Origin: Burkholderiales bacterium
Lineage (GTDB): Bacteria; Pseudomonadota; Gammaproteobacteria; Burkholderiales; Burkholderiaceae_C
Length of the DNA stretch: 34,548 bases
Direction of reading: 5' to 3'
NCBI GenBank assembly: GCA_947464185.1
Contig: CANHVY010000039.1
Location: 1-34,548 of the forward strand
Below the pieces are notes generated by a model. The model did no database searches and was not told where the DNA came from. It saw nothing but the letters and a program-made list of their open reading frames with translations. Position numbers and translations under genes: made by a program. Every line of letters starts with the position of its first letter. Position 1 is the first letter of the stretch. Shown in pieces: positions 18,237-25,978 of this stretch.

Positions 18237-18812
18237 ATGATCGGACGTATCACCGGCACCTTGGTCGAAAAATCTCCGCCCCAGATCCTCGTGGATGTGG
18301 GTGGCATCGGCTACGAGGTCGACGTGCCCATGAACACGTTCTACAACCTGCCCGGGCTGGGCGAGCGCGTCACGCTGCTCACCCATTTCGTCGTGCGGGA
18401 GGATGCACAGCTGCTCTACGGCTTTCTCACGCAGGAGGAGCGAGCCACCTTCCGCGAGCTGGTGAAGATCAGCGGTGTGGGCCCGCGCACAGCGCTGTCC
18501 ATCCTGTCAGGCCTGAGCGTGGCCGATCTGTCCCAGGCCGTGAGCCGGCAGGAAGCCAGCCGCCTGGTGAAGGTGCCCGGCATCGGCAAGAAGACGGCCG
18601 AGCGGCTGCTGTTGGAGCTCAAGGGCAAGCTGGGGCCCGACCTGGCGCTGCCCGCCGCCTCTGCTGCGAGCGATGCGCAAGCCGACATCGTGCAGGCCCT
18701 CGTCGCGCTCGGCTACAACGAGCGCGACGCGAACGCCGCTCTGAAGGCCTTGCCCCCTGGCGTGGCCGTGAGCGAAGGCATCAAGCTGGCGTTGAAGGCA
18801 CTGAGCCGCTGA
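18237..18812 (+). CDS. ruvA: Holliday junction branch migration protein RuvA
   Basis: RuvA is the tetrameric junction-binding subunit that loads RuvB rings on Holliday junctions. The 191-residue product starts [12 protein letters not shown] (OB fold), has the two helix-hairpin-helix motifs in [16 protein letters not shown] and [16 protein letters not shown], and ends in the RuvB-contacting third domain ([23 protein letters not shown]). The ATG at 18237 is the family start; an in-frame upstream start at 18192 is unconserved. RuvB is 5.3 kb away at 24115 on the same strand, with a minus-strand operon between, so the usual adjacent ruvAB arrangement is broken. Confidence 0.97.
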   Translation: MIGRITGTLVEKSPPQILVDVGGIGYEVDVPMNTFYNLPGLGERVTLLTHFVVREDAQLLYGFLTQEERATFRELVKISGVGPRTALSILSGLSVADLSQAVSRQEASRLVKVPGIGKKTAERLLLELKGKLGPDLALPAASAASDAQADIVQALVALGYNERDANAALKALPPGVAVSEGIKLALKALSR

Positions 18813-18909
18813 ACCGTCGCTTCACAGACGCGCCGAAGCCGTGGTGTCTGGGGAAACTTCAAGGGCTCTTGGTGTCCGACAAGAAGGCGCCGAGCCGTCC
18901 CATGTCTTG

Positions 18910-18930
18910 CGGCCCCTGCGGGCGGGGCCG
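18910..18930. terminator. hairpin between convergent ruvA and pcuC-like gene
   Basis: A 7-bp GC-only stem (CGGCCCC 18910-18916 with GGGGCCG 18924-18930) and a 7-nt loop lie between the ruvA stop and the stop of the copper-chaperone gene. No T-tract follows on either strand, so intrinsic termination is only possible, not shown. Confidence 0.3.
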
Positions 18931-18957
18931 GGTACAGCACGAATCGGGTGAACGCCC

Positions 18958-19440
18958 TCAGTGCTTGTGGCCGTGGTGGCCTTTGTCGCCTGACGCGCCC
19001 TGGCCGCTCAGCGGCCGCACGGCCGCCTTCACCTCCAGCGTCTCACGCTGGCCGGCCGACTCCACCACCAACGTGATGGGAATGGTGTCGCCGGCGTTCA
19101 GTTGCTTCTTCAGGTCCATCAGCATGACGTGGTAGCCACCAGGCTTCAGGTCCACGGCCTTGCCAGCCGGCAGGTCCAGCGAGGGCACCGCACGCATCTT
19201 CATGACGTTGCCGTCCATGACCATCTCGTGGATCTCCACCACACCCGCCACGGGCGAGGAGGCGGACAAGAGCTTGCCGCCCTTGGCCGACTGCAACTGC
19301 ATGAAGGCCCCGCTGGCCTTCTGCTGCGCCACGGTGGCCCGGGCCCACGGGTCCTTGACGGTGGTCTGGGCCTGGGCTGTCAAGGCCAGGCAGATCGTGG
19401 CTGCAGCCACCGCGACATGACGTGCACAAAGTTTCTTCAT
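18958..19440 (-). CDS. PCu(A)C-family periplasmic copper chaperone
   Basis: A 160-residue secreted copper-binding protein. Residues 1-24 form a signal peptide (cleavage near AQA-Q). The copper site of the family (H-M...M...HxM) is visible as H71/M73 in EIHEMVMDG, M80/M82, and H104 with M106 in GGYHVMLM. The tail is His-rich (GHHGHKH). PCu(A)C proteins bind Cu(I) and deliver it to the CuA centre of cytochrome oxidase. It is the last gene of the minus-strand operon that starts with the DUF2946 gene at 23994. A good Shine-Dalgarno (AGGAG) is 8 nt upstream of ATG 19440. Confidence 0.93.
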   Translation of the reverse strand: MKKLCARHVAVAAATICLALTAQAQTTVKDPWARATVAQQKASGAFMQLQSAKGGKLLSASSPVAGVVEIHEMVMDGNVMKMRAVPSLDLPAGKAVDLKPGGYHVMLMDLKKQLNAGDTIPITLVVESAGQRETLEVKAAVRPLSGQGASGDKGHHGHKH

Positions 19441-19484
19441 CGGTCAGTCTCCTGTGAGAAAAAGGGATTTCAGGGGAAGCATCT

Positions 19485-20006
19485 TCAACGTTTGCGGGCC
19501 CAAGCGGCCAGGTCCTGTGCCTTGGGCGGACCCGTCACCCAGCGCGGCGTCTCGCCGGGGTGGAGGAAGGCCACATAGGGCGTGATGCCCCGCCACGAAG
19601 GGTCCACCGCATGACGCAGCGCCGCCGCCTGTCCCTGGAAGGCGAACAGGCGATCCACCGGGCGGTGGTGCGGGTCGCGCAGCAGCTTCGCGTCATCGTC
19701 GCCGGGCACGGCGTCCATCACCACGGCGATCAGCTGGGCCGAGGGCTGCAACCGGCGCTTGTCCTGCGCCAACTGGGCCATCACCGCCGGGCAGTGCGCG
19801 CAATAGGTGGCGGTGAAGACCACGATGGCCGGTGCCGTCAACCCGGCCTGCAGCGCGCCCCAGGCGGGGCGGTCAAACACCTCGACGGCGCGGGGTGCGG
19901 CATGGGCCGGCAAGAGCGCAGCCGCCGCCCACAGCGCGCACAGCACGCGCAGCACACGCACGGCCCGCACCAGCCGATCGGGGAAAAGTGGATCAAGGCA
20001 GAACAC
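19485..20006 (-). CDS. secreted thioredoxin-like CxxC protein
   Basis: A 173-residue protein with an N-terminal export signal (residues 15-36) and a thioredoxin-like fold whose redox motif is CAHC (C69-C72) in VVFTATYCAHCPAV. The cis-proline region is seen later in GITPYVAFL. I infer a periplasmic thiol-disulfide or metal-handling partner of the neighbouring copper proteins; no specific function is known. GTG 20006 is chosen because GAGGG lies 6 nt before it; a TTG at 20012 is also in frame but abuts that GAGGG. The start overlaps the upstream Asp-box gene by 14 nt, so translation is coupled. The PCu(A)C gene follows 44 nt downstream. Confidence 0.8.
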   Translation of the reverse strand: MFCLDPLFPDRLVRAVRVLRVLCALWAAAALLPAHAAPRAVEVFDRPAWGALQAGLTAPAIVVFTATYCAHCPAVMAQLAQDKRRLQPSAQLIAVVMDAVPGDDDAKLLRDPHHRPVDRLFAFQGQAAALRHAVDPSWRGITPYVAFLHPGETPRWVTGPPKAQDLAAWARKR

Positions 20007-21285
20007 GTTCAACCCTCACTTCCTTGGCGGTGCGCCACACGGCAAAAGCCTCGTCGCCGCGGCGCACCAGACGCGGGTGGTCGTTGTCGTCCGCGCTGCG
20101 CGCCAGCTCCCGCAGGCGGAACGATCGCCCGTCATCATCGGACACCCAGGCGCGCAAGCGCGTGGCCTCGCCATCGAAACTGCGCCAGACGATCGCCAGG
20201 TTTCGACCCGCGCTGATGACATCGGCGTGCTCGGCTGCAGCATCGGGCAAGGCCTGAACTTCGCTGGCGGGCGCGCCTTGGGCATCCAGCCGACCGTAGC
20301 GGACTGCAGGCACCCCCGCACGAATGCCGAACCACACCGCGTGATAGCCGCCCGCGGCAGACGGCGTCAGCCCCGGCCCATGGTGGGGGCAGGCATCCAG
20401 GGCCCAGCGGTCAAGGGTGGCACGCATGGGGACGCTGGCCGGCACCTGCCCTTCAGCCGCCGCGCCCTGACTCAACGCCCCCCCACCCAAGGTGGCAAAA
20501 GCATGGTCACGCTCGTTGGGCTCGAACACGTGGCGCCACAGGGCCGCCAGCCCGCCAGACAGCGTGGGCGCCAGGGCGATGCGGCAGCACTCACAACTGT
20601 GGTCGGCCACCTTGAGGTCCGGGCCGAAGGTCTGCCCGCCGTCACGCGACTCGTTGCGGTAGATCGCGGCGCCACGGTAGGCCACCGCAGGGCCTCGGCT
20701 GCGCGCCTTCAGGGCCTCCAGATCGCGCTTGTCCACCCAGACCGTGTGCAGCACCCCCTGGGCGTCGAACGCCACTGATTCGAAGCGGTGGGTGATCAAC
20801 TGCCTGTCGCGGTGAACGGTGAACGGCGCCGAGAAGCTGCGCCCGCCGTCGTCCGAGCGCAGCATGCGGATCTCGCCGGTGTAGGGGCGTGACAGCGGCT
20901 GCGTGTAGGTGATGACCGCATGGCCCGAAGGGCCGAAAGCGATCTTGGGCCGGTTCTCACCGTGCGCGGAGACCACGTCCTGGCCGATGTCCAGCAGCCG
21001 CGGTGCGCCCCAGGTGAGCCCGGCATCGGCGCTGTGCTGCACGAACAGGCGGCGCGCCGGGTTCAGTCCCACCACCCACAGCACGCCATCGGGCGCAAAG
21101 GCCGCCCCCATGGCCAGCGCGGGGGGGGCGCGGCGTTGCGGTGCGGTGGAACCGTGGCCGGCGTGCTGGGCCCAGGCCGTGGACACCCAGGCCCAGATCA
21201 GCAAGGCCAGGATGCAGCGCAAACCCCAAGCAGGCCCGGGGAGCAGGCCCTGGCGTGCCGGCACTTCAAGCCCGCGGGTCACCAC
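19993..21285 (-). CDS. secreted Asp-box (sialidase-like) protein with CECC motif
   Basis: A 430-residue exported protein. A signal peptide is predicted (residues 1-39), and the mature N terminus begins QHAGHG, a possible metal ligand cluster. Four Asp-box (BNR-type) repeats of the sialidase propeller are visible near 85-92, 144-151, 213-220 and 395 (S-x-D-x-G-x-[ST]-[WF]). A Cys-Glu-Cys-Cys motif (231-234, in HSCECCRIAL) sits just after the third. Known sialidase catalytic residues cannot be identified, so enzymatic activity is doubtful; I infer copper binding. GTG 21285 is the start (GGAGG 4-5 nt upstream; a second GTG follows); it overlaps the receptor stop by 7 nt. Confidence 0.85.
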   Translation of the reverse strand: MVTRGLEVPARQGLLPGPAWGLRCILALLIWAWVSTAWAQHAGHGSTAPQRRAPPALAMGAAFAPDGVLWVVGLNPARRLFVQHSADAGLTWGAPRLLDIGQDVVSAHGENRPKIAFGPSGHAVITYTQPLSRPYTGEIRMLRSDDGGRSFSAPFTVHRDRQLITHRFESVAFDAQGVLHTVWVDKRDLEALKARSRGPAVAYRGAAIYRNESRDGGQTFGPDLKVADHSCECCRIALAPTLSGGLAALWRHVFEPNERDHAFATLGGGALSQGAAAEGQVPASVPMRATLDRWALDACPHHGPGLTPSAAGGYHAVWFGIRAGVPAVRYGRLDAQGAPASEVQALPDAAAEHADVISAGRNLAIVWRSFDGEATRLRAWVSDDDGRSFRLRELARSADDNDHPRLVRRGDEAFAVWRTAKEVRVERVLP

Positions 21286-23489
21286 CGAGCCTCCAGGCCC
21301 GCGTACAGCGCTCGCGGCAGGGCGGGCGAATACACCGGCGTGTTGGAGGAGACCGAAGCGCTGTCGGCGTAGCGCTTGTCGCTCAGGTTCATCAGCCGTG
21401 CGAACCAGGCCAGCTGAGGCGAGACCTCCTGGCGCCAGCGCAGGTTGAAGACGTCATGCCCGGCGTACTGTCCGAAAGTGGCCGAGTTGGACGCTTCCAG
21501 CCAGTAGGGGCCGATGCGCACCCATTCGGCTTGCACCGTGGCACCAGGGCGTGGCGACCAGGACAGCCGTGTGTTGGCGATCAGGCGCGGGGCCGACTCC
21601 ATCTCCTTGCCGGAGAAGTTGGCCGTGGCCGTCACCCAGTCTTCGTAGGTGTGCTTCGCCCTGGAAAGGGCGGCATCCAGGCGCCACCCCGGGGCCAGGC
21701 GCCCCCCCAGGGACAGCTCGACCCCGCGATGACGGGTCTTGCCGGCATTCACGTTGGTGGAGAGGTTGGTGGCCAGATCGCGCTGGCTGACCAGGTCATC
21801 GCGCTTGACGAGGTCATAGGCCACGGCCTCCCATTGCCATTGCGAACCCTGACGCCGCAAGCCCACCTCGAACTGATCCGCCTTGATGGGCTTGAGCGCC
21901 AGCGCCAGTTGCGCTCGGGCCAAGGCATCAGGGGCATTGGCGGCGCTCCCCGCGCGGAAGAGCTGCCCCTCGGAGGGTGCCCGGAAGCCGTGGTTGAGCG
22001 AGGCATAGGCACTGAGCGCGGGTGTCAGCGCCCAGGTGGCCCCCAGCTTGGGGCTCAGATGCGAGAAATCGGCCTGCGCAGCCGCTTGCTGTCCATAGAC
22101 CCGGGTGGACGTCTGGGTCGTGGCGGTGGTCAGCGCGTTGCGCATGTCGAAGCTCAGGCGGTCCGCCCGCAGCCCTGCGCTCACCCGCACAGACGGCAGG
22201 GGCGACAGCTCGGCGTGGAGGTAGCTGGACACGCTCTTGAACACCACCTCGTAGTCGTAGATCCGGTTGCCCACGGTGTAGCCGGTGTAGGCCGTGTTGG
22301 CGCCCGAGCCCACGCGCGTCAGGTTCAGGGCGTTCTCCACCCGGGTGCCGGGGCTTCGGTCCAGGTCCAGCCCGGCCACCAGGCGCAGGCGCAACGGGCC
22401 ACCGACGTCGTGCCGCCACTTCGCCAACAGGCCCAGGGACTGCACGTCGGACTTCTCGATGCGCGGGTCCGAGGCGAGGTTGAAGCTGCCGTTCAACTCC
22501 ATGAAGTTCGAGCGCAGGTACGGCGTCAAGGTCCAGAGGGTGGCGCCCTGCTCGATCTCCAGCTCCGTCGAGACGCGAAGGGCGCGGACCTTGCGGTAGG
22601 CGATGGAGAAGTTGTTCTTCTTCGGGTTGTTCAGGTAGTCGGCCAGCACCAGGGCGGAGTTGGCCCCCGTCTGCTGGTCGATGCGGGTGAAGCCCAGGAT
22701 GGTCTTGGTGCGCACACCTGCCGACAAGGCGTGGTCCCACCGCACATTGACCGACTCCCGGTCGTACCCCGTGGCCGCCCGCCACCCATCGGTATGGGTG
22801 ACGTTGACCGCGGCCCGCAGGGCCGAATCGGGTGACCAGGACAGGTTGCCATCGGCGAGCACGCGCCGCCAGCCGAAGCTGCCCACCTCGGGAGTCAGCG
22901 ACAGTTCAGAGGTCGCCGAGGGCGTGCGGGTGAGCACGTTCACGATGCCGCCAATGGCATCCGAACCGTACAGCGCCGTGCCCGGCCCGCGAATGACCTC
23001 CACCCCCCCGGCGCCGGGCAGGTTCACTTCATAAAGGGCGTTGTGATTGAAGAAGCCGGTGGCGCGCGTGGCGATGCCGTCCTCCAGGTACAGGTACAGC
23101 GGCCCCGTGGTGAAGGGCTGGCGGATGGCGGTGCTGTGCCCTTCACCGTTGGTCACGGCCACGGCCACACCGGGCACCTGAGCGAGCAGTTGCTGCGGGT
23201 GCATGGGCCCGGTGAAGCGCAGGTCACGCCCGCTGATGACCCCCACCGAAGCGGGGGTTTCCATGACGAGGACGCGCTCGCGCGTGCCGGTCACGGTGAC
23301 GGCCTGGGTGGCTTCAGGCGAAGACGTCTCGGGGGGGGCAGCCGTACCGGTCTGCGCCTGCAGGGCACCACTGCCACACACCAGCGCCAGCGCGGCACAC
23401 GACAGGCTGGAGCGCCGAAGACGCGCGGCCGGCGAACGAAGGACAAGCCCATGGGCCGTCGCCAAAGGGGGTGGAGAACGCAAAGACAT
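21279..23489 (-). CDS. TonB-dependent outer-membrane receptor (predicted copper uptake)
   Basis: A 736-residue outer-membrane receptor. It has a signal peptide ending about residue 46, a TonB-box-like stretch (TQAVTVTGTRERV), a plug domain (residues 65-190) with GPGTALYGSDAIGGIVNVLTR, and a C-terminal 22-strand barrel ending in an aromatic residue (LYAGLEARW). The substrate is inferred to be copper because it is flanked by a CruR-like gene, a CECC protein, a CxxC protein and a PCu(A)C chaperone. ATG 23489 is preferred: AGGAG is 5 nt upstream. A 17-codon in-frame extension to 23540 exists. Structured leader hairpins lie at 23497-23579. Confidence 0.93.
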   Translation of the reverse strand: MSLRSPPPLATAHGLVLRSPAARLRRSSLSCAALALVCGSGALQAQTGTAAPPETSSPEATQAVTVTGTRERVLVMETPASVGVISGRDLRFTGPMHPQQLLAQVPGVAVAVTNGEGHSTAIRQPFTTGPLYLYLEDGIATRATGFFNHNALYEVNLPGAGGVEVIRGPGTALYGSDAIGGIVNVLTRTPSATSELSLTPEVGSFGWRRVLADGNLSWSPDSALRAAVNVTHTDGWRAATGYDRESVNVRWDHALSAGVRTKTILGFTRIDQQTGANSALVLADYLNNPKKNNFSIAYRKVRALRVSTELEIEQGATLWTLTPYLRSNFMELNGSFNLASDPRIEKSDVQSLGLLAKWRHDVGGPLRLRLVAGLDLDRSPGTRVENALNLTRVGSGANTAYTGYTVGNRIYDYEVVFKSVSSYLHAELSPLPSVRVSAGLRADRLSFDMRNALTTATTQTSTRVYGQQAAAQADFSHLSPKLGATWALTPALSAYASLNHGFRAPSEGQLFRAGSAANAPDALARAQLALALKPIKADQFEVGLRRQGSQWQWEAVAYDLVKRDDLVSQRDLATNLSTNVNAGKTRHRGVELSLGGRLAPGWRLDAALSRAKHTYEDWVTATANFSGKEMESAPRLIANTRLSWSPRPGATVQAEWVRIGPYWLEASNSATFGQYAGHDVFNLRWRQEVSPQLAWFARLMNLSDKRYADSASVSSNTPVYSPALPRALYAGLEARW

Positions 23490-23496
23490 CTGAACT

Positions 23497-23526
23497 CCTG
23501 GACACGTCCAGGCCCAGGGGGCCTGG
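23497..23526 (-). promoter_or_regulatory. mutually exclusive hairpins over the receptor Shine-Dalgarno
   Basis: Two stems share the same bases. Hairpin A: CCAGGCCC (23508-23515) with GGGCCTGG (23519-23526), loop of 3. Hairpin B: CCTGGA with TCCAGG (23497-23512, loop of 4). On the message, A comes first; its 3' arm is the 5' arm of B, so only one can form. B buries the AGG of the receptor's AGGAG Shine-Dalgarno. This is a plausible on/off switch for receptor translation. Confidence 0.6.
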
Positions 23527-23539
23527 AGGACATCGGACA

Positions 23540-23579
23540 TCCGCCAGGAAGGACGACCTGCCAGGTCACCTTTGGCGGA
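23540..23579 (-). promoter_or_regulatory. stem-loop in the cruR-receptor gap
   Basis: An outer 7-bp stem (TCCGCCA 23540-23546 with TGGCGGA 23573-23579) encloses an inner GACCTG/CAGGTC pair (23555-23567). It starts 13 nt after the cruR stop. This interval is where Rho-dependent termination would be expected by analogy with Bordetella; whether the hairpin takes part is unknown. Confidence 0.4.
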
Positions 23580-23592
23580 CAGCTTTCGACGG

Positions 23593-23994
23593 TCAGGAGT
23601 GGAGGGGCGGTGCGCGGGGCTGGGCCGCGGCCCAGACGTGAAGCGTGTGCGGCGCTTGCCAGAACAGCGCCGGCAAGGCCTGGGCCCGCGGGTCTGCGGT
23701 GCGCCCGACAGGTGCGATGGGCGGCAAGACCAAAGGCGCGGCCCCCAGCACGCAGTGGGCGCAGCGCTCGAAGGCGTCCGCATGGTGCGCTGGGGTGTCG
23801 GGGGATGCCTGACCTTCGCCGATGGGCACCATGCGCAAGCCGTCGGTCGTGCAGACCTCGATCATGGCGTGGGGGCCCACGGGCTCGGCACCCAGCCCCC
23901 AGGCGCGGCTGACGGTGGGCAGCAGCGCCAGCGCCAGCACCGCCACGAGGGCAGTCCAGGTCCAGGCGCGCAGGCGATCGCGAATGAAATTCAC
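23593..23994 (-). CDS. DUF2946 protein, predicted copper-responsive upstream regulator (CruR-like)
   Basis: With the GTG start at 23994 the product is 133 residues: one hydrophobic N-terminal segment (12-30), a short extracytoplasmic part, a CxxC motif (C78-C81, in ERCAHCVLGAA) and a C-terminal Arg-Ala-Pro-Pro (127-130) followed by Leu-His-Ser and the stop. In B. pertussis CruR, copper perception at the CxxC of the nascent chain relieves arrest at a C-terminal RAPP and leads to Rho-dependent termination before the receptor gene. Both motifs are seen here, and it heads the copper operon. No clear Shine-Dalgarno is visible at the GTG. It is divergent from ruvB. Confidence 0.9.
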   Translation of the reverse strand: MNFIRDRLRAWTWTALVAVLALALLPTVSRAWGLGAEPVGPHAMIEVCTTDGLRMVPIGEGQASPDTPAHHADAFERCAHCVLGAAPLVLPPIAPVGRTADPRAQALPALFWQAPHTLHVWAAAQPRAPPLHS

Positions 23995-24080
23995 GCCGGG
24001 CAGTTTACCGAGACACGATGGCCCCGCGGCCGTCTGCGGGTTCGAAATCGTGAAACCGAGCCTTGACCGCAAGACAGGCC

Positions 24081-24108
24081 TGGGCAGGCCCGACCACAGG
24101 TCGATAAT
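24081..24108 (+). promoter_or_regulatory. candidate ruvB promoter
   Basis: TGGGCA (24081-24086), a 16-nt spacer and GATAAT (24103-24108) resemble a sigma-70 promoter. The -10 ends 6 nt before the ruvB ATG at 24115, so the predicted start of transcription falls at or next to the start codon, implying a leaderless message. No Shine-Dalgarno is seen. Confidence 0.45.
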
Positions 24109-24114
24109 CACTGT

Positions 24115-25197
24115 ATGGCCATCCAGACCGATGACTTCGCCCCCTCCAGACCGTCAGGTCCGGCCACCCCAAGGGTGGTGAGCGCCGCGGCCGGCTCGCC
24201 CAACGAGGAGGCCATCGAACGGGCGCTGCGGCCCAAGGGCCTGACCGAGTATGTGGGCCAGGCCAAGGCGCGCGAACAACTGGAGATCTTCATCGGCGCC
24301 GCCCGCATGCGCGCGGAGGCGCTGGACCATGTGCTGCTGTTCGGCCCGCCCGGCCTGGGCAAGACCACGCTCAGCCACATCATCGCCGCCGAGCTGGGCG
24401 TGAACCTGCGCCAGACCTCCGGGCCGGTGCTGGAAAAGCCCAAGGACCTGGCCGCGCTGCTGACCAACCTCGAGAAGAACGACGTGCTCTTCATCGACGA
24501 GATCCACCGCCTGAGCCCGGTGGTCGAGGAGATCCTGTACCCGGCGCTGGAGGACTACCAGATCGACATCATGATCGGCGAGGGCCCGGCCGCGCGCTCC
24601 ATAAAGCTCGACCTGCAGCCCTTCACCCTGGTGGGCGCCACCACGCGCGCCGGCATGCTGACCAACCCGCTGCGCGACCGCTTCGGCATCGTGGCGCGGC
24701 TGGAGTTCTACACCGACGAGGAGCTCACGCGCATCGTCACCCGCTCGGCCGGGCTGCTGGACGTGCCCATGGACGCCGCCGGCGCGCTGGAGATCGCCCG
24801 GCGCTCCCGCGGTACGCCGCGCATCGCCAACCGGCTGCTGCGCCGCGTGCGCGACTACGCCCAGGTCAAGGGCAACGGCACCATCGATGCGGCCACCGCC
24901 GACCGGGCGCTGGCCATGCTGGACGTGGATCCGCGCGGCTTCGACGTCATGGACCGCAAGCTGCTGGAAGCGGTGATCCACCGCTTCGACGGCGGGCCGG
25001 TGGGGCTGGACAACGTGGCCGCGGCCATTGGCGAGGAGCCCGGCACCATCGAGGACGTGATCGAGCCCTACCTCATCCAGCAGGGCTACCTGCAGCGCAC
25101 GCCGCGGGGTCGCATCGCCACGCTAGCGGCCTGGCGGCACCTGGGGCTCACGCCCCCGGCGCGCGCGGGTGCGGGCGGAGATCTGTTCGAAGGTTGA
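24115..25197 (+). CDS. ruvB: Holliday junction branch migration DNA helicase RuvB
   Basis: The hexameric AAA+ motor that works with RuvA to drive branch migration. The 360-residue protein has Walker [10 protein letters not shown] (77-85), Walker [11 protein letters not shown] (near 125), sensor 1 GATTRAG, the arginine finger region ([14 protein letters not shown]) and a winged-helix C terminus ([18 protein letters not shown]). ATG 24115 gives the betaproteobacterial N terminus (AIQTDDF). Its nearest promoter candidate is directly upstream (24081-24108). RuvA is at 18237-18812, separated by the copper operon. Confidence 0.98.
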   Translation: MAIQTDDFAPSRPSGPATPRVVSAAAGSPNEEAIERALRPKGLTEYVGQAKAREQLEIFIGAARMRAEALDHVLLFGPPGLGKTTLSHIIAAELGVNLRQTSGPVLEKPKDLAALLTNLEKNDVLFIDEIHRLSPVVEEILYPALEDYQIDIMIGEGPAARSIKLDLQPFTLVGATTRAGMLTNPLRDRFGIVARLEFYTDEELTRIVTRSAGLLDVPMDAAGALEIARRSRGTPRIANRLLRRVRDYAQVKGNGTIDAATADRALAMLDVDPRGFDVMDRKLLEAVIHRFDGGPVGLDNVAAAIGEEPGTIEDVIEPYLIQQGYLQRTPRGRIATLAAWRHLGLTPPARAGAGGDLFEG

Positions 25198-25233
25198 AGT
25201 TCGAACGCTGAAGCCGGCCGACGGGCAAGAAGC

Positions 25234-25261
25234 CGCCTGAAACCAGACCGGCGTTCAGGCG
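25234..25261. terminator. hairpin at convergent ruvB / histidine phosphatase ends
   Basis: A perfect 8-bp stem (CGCCTGAA 25234-25241 with TTCAGGCG 25254-25261), 12-nt loop, overlaps the stop codon of the phosphatase gene and lies downstream of ruvB. No T-tract follows, so it is only a candidate bidirectional terminator. Confidence 0.35.
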
Positions 25262-25938
25262 CTCACATCGTTCAGCGCGTCCGGAGCGTCCAGCGCTTCC
25301 AAATGGGTGGTGTCGTTCCAGCCCACGAGCGTGAAGCCCTCGGGCGTCCACAGCAGGCGGTTGACGGTGGCATTGCCCACCTGCCAGGTGCGCGGGGCCT
25401 GCAGATCCAGCCGCGTGGCCGCCCGGTACAGGCAGTCCAGCACACCACCATGCGCCACCAGGGCGATGGTCTGGCCGGCATGCGCCGCCGCCAGGCGGTG
25501 GGCCGCAGCCACGCTGCGGTCAAAGAAGGCCTGCAGGGCCTCGCCGCCCTCGGGGCCGAAATCCGGATCGCGCTGTCGCCAGCGCAGCGCATCCTCGGGC
25601 CAGCGCTGCGCGATCTCCTCGAAGGTGGCACCCTCGAATTGACCGAAGTGGCGCTCGCGCAAGCCGGTGTCCTCCCGAAGCGGCGCACCGCAGGCGTGGG
25701 CCAGGGCGGCTGCGGTGTCGCGGGCACGCTGCAGATCGCTGGTGTAGACGGCATGCAAAGTCTCGTCGGCCAGCGCCTGCGCCAGGCGCGCGGCCTGTTG
25801 CCGGCCGAGCGCGTTCAGCGGAATGTCGGTGAGGCCCTGGATGCGGGCGGCCACGTTCCAGTCGGTCTCGCCGTGGCGGATGGCCAGCACACGGGTGACA
25901 CGGGGTTCGCCCGCAACACGGGGTTCAAGCAAGGGCAT
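25255..25938 (-). CDS. histidine phosphatase family protein (phosphoglycerate-mutase-like)
   Basis: A 227-residue histidine phosphatase. The catalytic histidine is in the IRHGETDWNV motif near residue 21; the second-half residues are seen in LRERHFGQFEG and ALVAHGGVLDCLYRAAT. These fit the cofactor-dependent phosphoglycerate mutase / broad-specificity phosphatase (GpmB-CobC-like) group, so the substrate is uncertain. ATG 25938 is the only upstream start that includes the whole fold. Its stop lies in the hairpin at 25234-25261, facing ruvB. Confidence 0.92.
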   Translation of the reverse strand: MPLLEPRVAGEPRVTRVLAIRHGETDWNVAARIQGLTDIPLNALGRQQAARLAQALADETLHAVYTSDLQRARDTAAALAHACGAPLREDTGLRERHFGQFEGATFEEIAQRWPEDALRWRQRDPDFGPEGGEALQAFFDRSVAAAHRLAAAHAGQTIALVAHGGVLDCLYRAATRLDLQAPRTWQVGNATVNRLLWTPEGFTLVGWNDTTHLEALDAPDALNDVSA

Positions 25939-25978
25939 GGCGGTGGGGGTGGCGTGGGTGCCGGCGTACCGGACCCCC

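Noticed and set aside
21141..22835. long plus-strand ORF opposite the TonB-dependent receptor
   Set aside because: A high-GC antisense frame of the receptor gene with no recognisable domain or start signal.
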